In this document: piece by piece, positions 20,066-27,756 of the stretch | How positions within the stretch are numbered: the first letter of the stretch is position 1 | Layout of the letters: every line of letters begins with the position of its first letter | DNA from: Betaproteobacteria bacterium | GTDB taxonomy: Bacteria; Pseudomonadota; Gammaproteobacteria; Burkholderiales; SG8-41 | NCBI GenBank assembly: GCA_947467315.1 | Contig: CANIID010000005.1 | Coordinates: 1 to 46,680 of the forward strand | Length of the DNA stretch: 46,680 bases | Reading direction: 5' to 3' | Translations under genes and position numbers: made by a program | The notes under the pieces: generated by a model | What the model was told of the DNA's origin: nothing | The model's database searches: none | Seen by the model: only the letters and a program-made list of their open reading frames with translations

Positions 20066-21105
20066 TGGCGTATCTTGATTTCGCGGCTAATCGCCTTGGT
20101 GGTTCCGCCCCAAGTCGGCAGGTAAGCGGCCTTACGCCCCACGCCGCCGGCCACCACGATCATCAAATCATCTGCTTTCTCGGCAACACGGATGACTTTC
20201 GCCGAGGGATCGGACGCTGCCGCCATGCGATGTTTGCGCTGCGCAGGCGCGAGCTTCTCGACCGGCAGTACGGCTTGTTCCCAGATCATCTGTTTGGTCT
20301 GTTGCTTGGTAAAACCGTCGCGATGAAACATTGCCGCCCACTCGGGCGGGAACAAACACAGCGGCTCGCCGCCGCCGAGCAATCCCGCGCCGCCGGAGAT
20401 GCCGGCCATCAACATGGATTGCGCGAAGGTCTGTGCAAGGCCCGTCGCGTCCTGACTGTCGGAGTCGTTGACTTCACCGGTTCCGGAGATGCCGACCGCG
20501 GTGACGACACTCGCGTCTTTTGAAAAACCGCGCTCCACGTGCAGTGGCGCCCACGGGCTTTCGTCGATGTTCTCGGCGAAGCAGCACGCGTATTTGGCGG
20601 GCTGGCCGAGTGTCGCCATGTCTGTTTCGCCGGGAATCGCGCCGCCGATGTTTTGCAGAATCAGCGTCATCGCACGGCCGATGGTGGCGTTGGCGCGGTT
20701 GCCCGAGCCCAGCGCGTTGTTTTTTCCGTTAAGCCCGAGTTGTTCAACGATGGGACCGTTGACGATGTACATCGGCGCGGCGGAACCGGTGGTGGTGCCG
20801 ATACCCACCAAATTGAAACTCATGTCGGACAATGCATCAACCGCAGCGATCAGCACCGGCAGGTACTCCGCTTTGCATCCGGCCATCACCGCGCAGATGG
20901 CGATGTCACCGGCGGTGGCTGTCTCGAAGCCCGGCGGCAGCATGCTGATTTCTTCGTCAGCGGCGTAGTTATTCGCCGCCAACATCGCTGCCACGCGCTG
21001 CATCGTTGGCGGCACCAGCGGCAGACCATCGCTTAGATAAGCGGCTGCGAGTTCCGCTTGCACGCGTTCATACGCAGCGTCGTGTGCGCCTTCCCATGGC
21101 TTCAT
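20062..21105 (-). CDS. Uncharacterised protein paralogous to the C-terminal domain of the UGSC selenoprotein; no UGSC module
   Basis: SDGLPLVPPTMQRVAAML, AICAVMAGCKAEYLPVLIAA, IVNGPIVEQLGLNGKNNALGSGNRANATIGRAMTLILQNIGGAIPGETDMATLGQPAKYACCFAENIDESPWAPLHVERGF align closely with 13859..15106. Confidence 0.8.
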   Translation of the reverse strand: MKPWEGAHDAAYERVQAELAAAYLSDGLPLVPPTMQRVAAMLAANNYAADEEISMLPPGFETATAGDIAICAVMAGCKAEYLPVLIAAVDALSDMSFNLVGIGTTTGSAAPMYIVNGPIVEQLGLNGKNNALGSGNRANATIGRAMTLILQNIGGAIPGETDMATLGQPAKYACCFAENIDESPWAPLHVERGFSKDASVVTAVGISGTGEVNDSDSQDATGLAQTFAQSMLMAGISGGAGLLGGGEPLCLFPPEWAAMFHRDGFTKQQTKQMIWEQAVLPVEKLAPAQRKHRMAAASDPSAKVIRVAEKADDLMIVVAGGVGRKAAYLPTWGGTTKAISREIKIRQ

Positions 21106-21131
21106 AACTATTTGTTTTTATTGGTATATTT
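21105..21131. repeat. AT-rich dispersed motif, copy
   Basis: TAACTATTTGTTTTTATTGGTATATTT; encodes the C-terminus and stop of the HIBADH-like gene. Confidence 0.6.
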
Positions 21132-21995
21132 GTGCATCTCGGTATGGTCGGACAAGAAGCCGAGCTTCTTTTCCATGTCATCCCAGATGTCGGCGGTGGG
21201 TTTGGCGAGGGTAGTCGAGGTGCCCATCGCCTGCGCGATTTCCAGCGCGGTGCGCACGTCTTTCGCCATCAAGCCGGTGGAAAAGCCCGCGTTATACGCG
21301 CCGGAAATCATGAACTGTTTGCACTTGCGTTGCGTGGTGCCGTTATAGCCGCTGGAGGTGTTGATGATGTCGATGGCGATGTTCGGATCAATGCCGAATG
21401 CCTCGCCCGCGTGCATGGCTTCGCAAGCGGCGATCATGCCGGCGGCGGACACATAGTTGTTCAGCGCCTTGATCGCGTGGCCCGCGCCCAGCGGACCGGC
21501 GTAATAAATCTGGTTGCCCATTTTTTCGAGCATCGGCTTTACGCGCTCGAATATCGCTTTATCGCCGCCCACCATGATCGACAGTGTCGCGGCGGTTGCG
21601 CCTTTGACGCCATTGGAAACCGGTGCATCGATAAACTGAAAGCCTTTCTTTTCCAGAATCGCGCCGAGTTCGCGCGTGCCCATCGGTGACGATGAACTCA
21701 TGTCGATGATGAGACTGCCGGGCTTCAGCGTTTCGCAGATGCCGCCCGGGCCCAACAAAGCTTTATGCACCAGCTTGCCGTCGGGCAGCATGGTGATGAC
21801 GGTGTTGCTTTTGGTGGCCAAGTCAGCGAGGCTGGTGGCGACTTCGCATTCGTGGGTCGCGGCAACGGCTTGCGCTTTTTTGGCATCAATATCGAACAGC
21901 ACCAGCTTGTGCCCGGCCTTGATGAGATTGGTGGACATGGGCGTGCCCATGGCGCCGATGCCGGCGAAACCGATTTTTCCGAGTGAAGTCGTCAT
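21108..21995 (-). CDS. NAD(P)-dependent oxidoreductase, 3-hydroxyisobutyrate dehydrogenase family
   Basis: KIGFAGIGAMGTPMSTNLIKAGHKLVLFD, GPLGAGHAIKALNNYV, GLMAKDVRTALEIAQ. Confidence 0.9.
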   Translation of the reverse strand: MTTSLGKIGFAGIGAMGTPMSTNLIKAGHKLVLFDIDAKKAQAVAATHECEVATSLADLATKSNTVITMLPDGKLVHKALLGPGGICETLKPGSLIIDMSSSSPMGTRELGAILEKKGFQFIDAPVSNGVKGATAATLSIMVGGDKAIFERVKPMLEKMGNQIYYAGPLGAGHAIKALNNYVSAAGMIAACEAMHAGEAFGIDPNIAIDIINTSSGYNGTTQRKCKQFMISGAYNAGFSTGLMAKDVRTALEIAQAMGTSTTLAKPTADIWDDMEKKLGFLSDHTEMHKYTNKNK

Positions 21996-22004
21996 TTCAA
22001 TTCC

Positions 22005-22964
22005 TTATAGTCCTACGGGTAGTTGAGTGCCGAGGCCTCGAGCCTTGGCCAGTTCCAGCGCTTTCGCCGCACCGTATAAATCCTGGATGCCCATGCCGTG
22101 CGATTCGTACAGCGTGATCTGCTCGCGCGAGGTGCGGCCCTTCGCCTTGCCTGCGAACACGTCACCGATTTCGGTGAGGTATTCCCACTGGATCACGCCT
22201 TTTTCCGCGGATGACACCAGATCGCCGCATTCCTTTTGCGCGGTGCCGCGTGAATCGACCGTAATGAGGTCGCAGCGTTTGACGGTGGCGTCGTCGATCT
22301 CGGCGCGTGACAGCGCGTTGGAGCCGGCGGCGTTGATGTGTACGCCCGGCGTCAGCCATTCGCCGTTGATGGTGGGCTTGGCGGACTTGGTGATGACGTT
22401 GAGGATGTGCGCACCGCGCACGGCCGCTTCGGCGGAGGCCGCGGGCACGACCGGCAGGCCGAGTTTATCCGTCATCTTTTTGCAATACGCTTCGAGCTTG
22501 TCGCGCGTGCGTGAAAAAACACGGGCCTCCTTGATCTTGCGCACCGCGCACACCGCTTCGAGCTGGCCGATGGATTGGTAGCCGCTGCCGATCTGGCCGA
22601 CGATGGAGGCGTCTTCATTGGCCAGATATTTCGTCGCCGCGCCGCTCGCCGCGCCCGTGCGCACCATGCTCATCCAGATCGCCTCGACCATGGCGACCAG
22701 CTTGCCGGTTTCGATGCTGATGAGATTCACATAGAAACTTTTGCCGGTGGGGCGGGTGTAATAAAACTTGAAGCCGGTGTAGCCGATGGCTTTCGACGAT
22801 GCCTGCAACACATGCTGCGTGCCTTCCGGCGTGTAGATGCGTTGACGCGGAATATCGATTGCCTGATGCAGTGCGCGGTCTTTCAGCGAACGCTCGGTGG
22901 TTTGCAGCAAAATTTCCATGTTCAGCACTTGCTGAACATCTTTTTCGGTGAGGTAATGAATCAT
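22005..22964 (-). CDS. Ornithine cyclodeaminase/mu-crystallin family protein
   Basis: RTGAASGAATKYLANEDASIVGQIGSGYQSIGQLEAVCAVRKIKEARVFSR, GVHINAAGSNALSRAEID. Confidence 0.88.
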   Translation of the reverse strand: MIHYLTEKDVQQVLNMEILLQTTERSLKDRALHQAIDIPRQRIYTPEGTQHVLQASSKAIGYTGFKFYYTRPTGKSFYVNLISIETGKLVAMVEAIWMSMVRTGAASGAATKYLANEDASIVGQIGSGYQSIGQLEAVCAVRKIKEARVFSRTRDKLEAYCKKMTDKLGLPVVPAASAEAAVRGAHILNVITKSAKPTINGEWLTPGVHINAAGSNALSRAEIDDATVKRCDLITVDSRGTAQKECGDLVSSAEKGVIQWEYLTEIGDVFAGKAKGRTSREQITLYESHGMGIQDLYGAAKALELAKARGLGTQLPVGL

Positions 22965-24652
22965 TGTTTTTTGGCTTTCAGGGCTTCTTCGGTGATGGAC
23001 GACAGCGACGCGCGGGGCGAGATGGCATCCGGATCAATGCGCACTTCAATCAGCGCCGCAGTCTTGGCGTTCCACGCGCGTTCAAAGGCCGCTTCGAAAT
23101 CCGCTGTGGCTTCGACGATTTCGCCGTGCAGGCCATAGGCGCGCGCCAGCGCCGCGAAGTCCGGATTTTTCAGCATGGTGCCGCTGATGCGTGTTGGGTA
23201 ATGGCGTTCCTGATGCATGCGGATGGTGCCGTACATGCCGTTGTTGACCACGATGAAAATCACTTTTGCATCGTATTGCGCGGCGGTGGCGAGTTCCTGG
23301 CCAGTCATCAGAAAGTCGCCGTCGCCAGCAAACGTCACCACAGGCCGCTTGGGGTACACGATTTTGGCGCCGACGCCCGCAGGCACGCCATAACCCATGG
23401 CACCGCTGGTAGGCGCGAGTTGCGTTCTGAAGCCGCCGTAGCGATAGAAACGATGCACCCACAGCGAAAAATTCCCCGCGCCGTTGGTGATGATGGTTTC
23501 CGGCGGCAGGCGCTTGTTGAGCCAGCCGACGATTTCGCTCATGTTGACCTTGCCCGGCACTTTGACCGGCTTTTGCCAGGCGTCGAGGTCGGCGCGCGCG
23601 CCTTTGGTCCATTCGCTCCATGAGGGTTTCAGCGGCGGCAGCTTGCGCGCTGCCGCGGCGAATTCCGGCATGCCGGCGTTGATCAGCAGATCGGCCTGAT
23701 ACACGCGGCCCAACTCGTCGGCGCCGGGGTAGATGTGCACAAACGGCTGCTTGGGGCGGGGAATGTCGATCAGGCCATAGTTGACGGTCGTCCACTCGCC
23801 GAGCCGCGAGCCGATGGCGATCAACAGGTCGCTTTCACCGATGCGCTTGGCGAGTGCCGGATTGAGGCCCACCGCCACGTCGCCCACGTAGTGCGAGTCG
23901 CGGTTGTCGATCATGTCTTGTGCGCGATACGAGCACGCCACCGGCAGATCAAATGTCGTGGCAAAGGCGAGAAAATCATCGCAGCCTTTTTTGCTCCAGC
24001 CCGCGCCGCCTAGAATGACCAGCGGCTGTTTGGCCTTGGCCAGCATTTCGCGCAGCCGGTGCATGTCGGCTTCGCCGGGGTGCGCGGCGACGCGCTGGTA
24101 ACACGCGAGTTGTTTTTCTTCGACCACGTCGTCTTGCATGTCTTCCGGCAGTGCCAGCACTACCGGGCCGGGGCGACCGGAGGTGGCGATGTGAAACGCG
24201 TGGCTGATCATTTCCTGCACGCGGTCGGCGCGGTCAATGCTGGCCACCCACTTGGCCATCTGGCCGAACATGCGGCGATAATCGACTTCCTGAAACGATT
24301 CGCGCTCCGTGTACTGGCTGTTGATTTGCCCGATGAACAAGATCATCGGCGTGGAATCCTGAAACGCTGTATGCAGGCCCACCGCCGCATTGCTGGCGCC
24401 GGGGCCGCGGGTGACAAAACACAGGCCGGGCTGGCCGGTGAGCTTGCCGTAGGCGTCGGCCATATTCGCAGCACCGCCTTCCTGACGGCAGATGATGAAT
24501 TTGAATTTGTCTTCAACATCGTGCATCGCATCGAGCACGGCGAGATACGATTCTCCGGGCACGCCGAAGCCGGTGTCCGCGCCGTGCGTGATCAGGGCAT
24601 CGACAAGCAATTGCGCGCCGGTGCGGCTGCGGGGTTTTGCGCTGGGGGGCAT
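22961..24652 (-). CDS. Thiamine pyrophosphate-dependent enzyme (acetolactate synthase-like); ORF opens at 24682
   Basis: GVPGESYLAVLDAM, CRQEGGAANMADAYGKLTGQPGLCFVTRGPGASNAAVGLHTA, VVTFAGDGDFLMTGQELATA; ATGA overlap with the downstream gene. Confidence 0.9.
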   Translation of the reverse strand: MPPSAKPRSRTGAQLLVDALITHGADTGFGVPGESYLAVLDAMHDVEDKFKFIICRQEGGAANMADAYGKLTGQPGLCFVTRGPGASNAAVGLHTAFQDSTPMILFIGQINSQYTERESFQEVDYRRMFGQMAKWVASIDRADRVQEMISHAFHIATSGRPGPVVLALPEDMQDDVVEEKQLACYQRVAAHPGEADMHRLREMLAKAKQPLVILGGAGWSKKGCDDFLAFATTFDLPVACSYRAQDMIDNRDSHYVGDVAVGLNPALAKRIGESDLLIAIGSRLGEWTTVNYGLIDIPRPKQPFVHIYPGADELGRVYQADLLINAGMPEFAAAARKLPPLKPSWSEWTKGARADLDAWQKPVKVPGKVNMSEIVGWLNKRLPPETIITNGAGNFSLWVHRFYRYGGFRTQLAPTSGAMGYGVPAGVGAKIVYPKRPVVTFAGDGDFLMTGQELATAAQYDAKVIFIVVNNGMYGTIRMHQERHYPTRISGTMLKNPDFAALARAYGLHGEIVEATADFEAAFERAWNAKTAALIEVRIDPDAISPRASLSSITEEALKAKKQ

Positions 24653-24762
24653 GCTTCCTCCGGGGTGTCTTGCGGAATTCACGAATTGAAACCGTGCAGA
24701 GCTGCACGGGCACGAAAGGTTATCACAAAGCCGCGCGCATTTTGTGCGCGGGACGGTGCCTG

Positions 24763-25323
24763 TTATTTGCCCTTGGCGACGTTGCCCACCAGCGCGGCCA
24801 GTGCGATGCCCTGCACCAGGCGGATGGGTTTTTCGGCGACAAACTCGCGCGCTTGTGGTGTAAAGTCACCGGCGCTGATGCAGATGGCGTTGTGCGCGTC
24901 TTCGCCGGCGATGGCTTTGGCGAGCTCTTCCAGCGGCCCGATGCCGAGTTGTTTGACTTTCCAGCGGCGGCATTGCAACAGCGTCGTGCGGCCTTGTTTG
25001 GTGAGGACGAAATCGAAGGCGGGTTTATTGGCTGGCGCCACGTCATAGGCATTACGGCGGTACGCGGCCGTCACGACGACGCTGAATTGCTCCCAAGACA
25101 TGTCACGCAAGGCTTGCAGCCGTTCATCGACTTTGCCAGGCGACACGGTGCGGAGTTGGCGATAGAACACGTACAGCGCGATGGCAAAAAACGGCAGCGC
25201 CACGAACGGTGCCACCGGCGGAAACGCCAGTTGCGCGATGCCGAATAGACCCACGCCGACCAAGGCGGAAATCCACCACGGTTGTTCGAGCAGGATGGAA
25301 AAGAGCGTGCGGGGTTGTGCCAT
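24763..25323 (-). CDS. Membrane-anchored protein with Mrr-like restriction-endonuclease domain
   Basis: Two N-terminal hydrophobic segments; DMSWEQFSVVVTAAYRRNAYDVAPANKPAFDFVLTKQGRTTLLQCRRWKVKQLG. Confidence 0.7.
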   Translation of the reverse strand: MAQPRTLFSILLEQPWWISALVGVGLFGIAQLAFPPVAPFVALPFFAIALYVFYRQLRTVSPGKVDERLQALRDMSWEQFSVVVTAAYRRNAYDVAPANKPAFDFVLTKQGRTTLLQCRRWKVKQLGIGPLEELAKAIAGEDAHNAICISAGDFTPQAREFVAEKPIRLVQGIALAALVGNVAKGK

Positions 25324-25403
25324 GTGCGTGCCTTGTAGCGAGGAGCGACATTGTAGTGGTTCGCTTCCCATTGTGTAAGCTGTCCCTTACACTGGGTTGC
25401 TGA

Positions 25404-26618
25404 ATGGAGAGAAACGTGACGGAAGTGAACAAAGGCCCGTTGGCCGGTATCAAAGTAATCGAGCTGGGCACGCTGATCGCGGGGCCATTCTGCGCGCGCA
25501 TGCTCGCCGAGTTCGGCGCGGAGGTGATCAAGGTTGAGTCGCCTGACGGCGGCGACCAGTTGCGGCAGTGGCGCAAAATGTATGAGGGCACGTCGCTGTG
25601 GTGGTATGTGCAGGCGCGCAACAAAAAATCGGTGACAGTGAATCTGCGCGAGTCCGAAGGGCAAGAAATCGTGCGCGCCCTCGCGCGCGACGCCGATATC
25701 GTGGTGGAGAATTTCCGCCCTGGGCAACTCGAAAAATGGAACATCGGCTGGGAGCAACTCGCCGCGATCAACCCGAAACTCATCATGGTGCGCTTGTCGG
25801 GCTACGGGCAGGACGGGCCGTACCGCGACCGCCCCGGCTTTGGCGTGGTGGCCGAGGCGATGAGCGGCATGCGTTATGTGACGGGTTACCCGGAGCAGCC
25901 GCCGGTGCGCATGGGGATTTCCATCGGTGACGGCATTGCCGCTTTGCACGGCGTGATCGGCGCGATGATGGCGCTGCATCACCGCACCGCCAACGGCGGC
26001 AAAGGACAGATCGTCGATGTGGCACTGTATGAATCGGTGTTCAATATGATGGAGAGTTTCATTCCGGAGTTTGATGTGCTGGGCTACAAGCGCGAGCGCG
26101 CGGGCAACGCGCTGCCGGGCATCACGCCGTCGAACACCTACGCCACGCGCGACGGCAAGTACGTGATCATCGGCGCGAATAACGACGCCATTTTCAAGCG
26201 CATGATGCTTTGCGCCGGGCGGCCTGACCTTGCCCATGATGCAACACTAGCCACCAACAATGGCCGCGTGCCGCGCACGGCGGAACTCGACCAAGCCATC
26301 GGCGATTGGACCCGTCAACACGATATGGCCGATGTGTTGAGCGCGCTGGAGGCTGCGGAAATTCCCTCGGGACGTGTGTATGACCCGGAAGACATCCTCA
26401 ACGACCCGCACTACAAGGCGCGCAGAATGATCGAGCAGTGGAAGCTGCCCGACGGCAAGCCGATGCGCATTCCGGCGGTAACGCCGAAGTTGACGGAGAC
26501 GCCCGGCGGCACGCGCTGGCTGGGGCCGAAGCTGGGTGAGCATACGGCGGAGGTGTTGTCCGCGCTCGGTTATAGTGAGGCAAGGCAGACGGAACTACGC
26601 AGCAAAGGTGTAATTTAG
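25404..26618 (+). CDS. CaiB/BaiF family CoA-transferase
   Basis: GPLAGIKVIELGTLIAGPFCARMLAEFGAEVIKVESPDGGDQLRQWR, LSGYGQDGPYRDRPGFGVVAEAMSG. Confidence 0.93.
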   Translation: MERNVTEVNKGPLAGIKVIELGTLIAGPFCARMLAEFGAEVIKVESPDGGDQLRQWRKMYEGTSLWWYVQARNKKSVTVNLRESEGQEIVRALARDADIVVENFRPGQLEKWNIGWEQLAAINPKLIMVRLSGYGQDGPYRDRPGFGVVAEAMSGMRYVTGYPEQPPVRMGISIGDGIAALHGVIGAMMALHHRTANGGKGQIVDVALYESVFNMMESFIPEFDVLGYKRERAGNALPGITPSNTYATRDGKYVIIGANNDAIFKRMMLCAGRPDLAHDATLATNNGRVPRTAELDQAIGDWTRQHDMADVLSALEAAEIPSGRVYDPEDILNDPHYKARRMIEQWKLPDGKPMRIPAVTPKLTETPGGTRWLGPKLGEHTAEVLSALGYSEARQTELRSKGVI

Positions 26619-26636
26619 GTGGTGTTGTTTTGGTGG

Positions 26637-26664
26637 TAAGTATATGTTTTTATTTGGTTATTTA
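26637..26664. repeat. AT-rich dispersed motif, copy
   Basis: GTAAGTATATGTTTTTATTTGGTTATTT. Confidence 0.6.
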
Positions 26665-26691
26665 TGTTCCGCCAATTCAGGGGGTTCTGCC

Positions 26692-27672
26692 ATGGGTCAC
26701 GCACGGGTAATCGCGCTTCTGAGCTTCGCTGTGATCGGGATCGTGCAGGCGGTGCCCGCCTGCGCCCAAGCGTATCCGACACGTCCGATACGCATGGTCG
26801 TAGGTTTTCCGCCGGGCGGCTTTACCGACATTCTGGCGCGTCAGGTTAGTGACCGGCTGACCCCGGTGATGGGTCAGCAGATCGTGGTCGATAATCGCGG
26901 CGGGCAGGCCGGCATTATCGGCGCGGACATCGTGGCGAAATCCAAGCCCGATGGCTACACCTTGCTGATGGGGCACAACAACTCCAATGCCGTGGCGCCC
27001 TCGCTGTATGCCAAGCTGCCCTACGATGTACGCAAGGATTTTGTGCCGATTGCGCTGAGCGGTTCGGTGGCGACGGTGCTGGTGGTTCATCCGTCGGTGC
27101 CCGCGAAAACGATGAAAGAATTCATCGCCGTGGTCGCGAGCACCAAAGGGCAATTTCGCGTGGCGTCGGCTGGGGTCGGCAGCACGCAACATCTGGCGAT
27201 TGAGCGTTTTAAACTCGCCACCGGCACGCAGTTGATTCATGTGCCCTACAAAGGCAGCGCGCCGGCGGCGATTGATTTGATCGGTGGCCACGTCGATGCC
27301 AACTTTGACGCGATTGGCGTGGTGTTGCCCTATATTCGCTCCGGCAAGCTGCGCGCGCTCGGCGTGGGCACGATGGAGCGCGTGCCGCAAATGCTGGAAC
27401 TACCTACCATGCACGAACAGGGTCTTGCCAATTTCGAGAGCGGTTCCTGGTTTGGGGTGTTCGCGCCCGCCGGTACGCCCGGCGCGATCATTGAGCGTTG
27501 GTCCACCGCGCTGCGCACGCTGCAGGCTCAACCGGAATTCGCCGAGCGCATCGTGGCGCTGGGCGGTCAACTCGCCAAGCCGAACTCGCCGGCGGAATTT
27601 GTCGCCTATATAGATCGCGAAATCGAACGTTGGGGAAAGATCATTCGCGCCGCGAATGTGCGGCTGGATTGA
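26692..27672 (+). CDS. Bug/TctC family substrate-binding protein (ORF opens at 26644 inside an AT-rich motif; start 26692 preferred)
   Basis: YPTRPIRMVVGFPPGGFTDILARQVSDRL, IVVDNRGGQAGIIGADIVAKSKPDGYTLL. Confidence 0.88.
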   Translation: MGHARVIALLSFAVIGIVQAVPACAQAYPTRPIRMVVGFPPGGFTDILARQVSDRLTPVMGQQIVVDNRGGQAGIIGADIVAKSKPDGYTLLMGHNNSNAVAPSLYAKLPYDVRKDFVPIALSGSVATVLVVHPSVPAKTMKEFIAVVASTKGQFRVASAGVGSTQHLAIERFKLATGTQLIHVPYKGSAPAAIDLIGGHVDANFDAIGVVLPYIRSGKLRALGVGTMERVPQMLELPTMHEQGLANFESGSWFGVFAPAGTPGAIIERWSTALRTLQAQPEFAERIVALGGQLAKPNSPAEFVAYIDREIERWGKIIRAANVRLD

Positions 27673-27674
27673 AC

Positions 27675-27756
27675 GTAGGTCGGAACGCGTAGCGGTTCCG
27701 TCACCCTTGTTGTCACACCGCGACCGCCTGTCGGAATCGCTGCGCGTTCCGACCTA
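27675..27756. repeat. Inverted pair of REP-like units between convergent genes; the right arm contains the stop codon of the AhpD-like selenoprotein gene
   Basis: GTAGGTCGGAACGCGTAGCGGTTCCGTC ... TCGGAATCGCTGCGCGTTCCGACCTAC; TAG stop at complement(27754..27756). Confidence 0.75.

Noticed and set aside
26644-26691. N-terminal extension of the 26644 ORF (MFLFGYLCSANSGGSA)
   Set aside because: It is translation of the AT-rich dispersed motif; the signal peptide and better start context begin at 26692.
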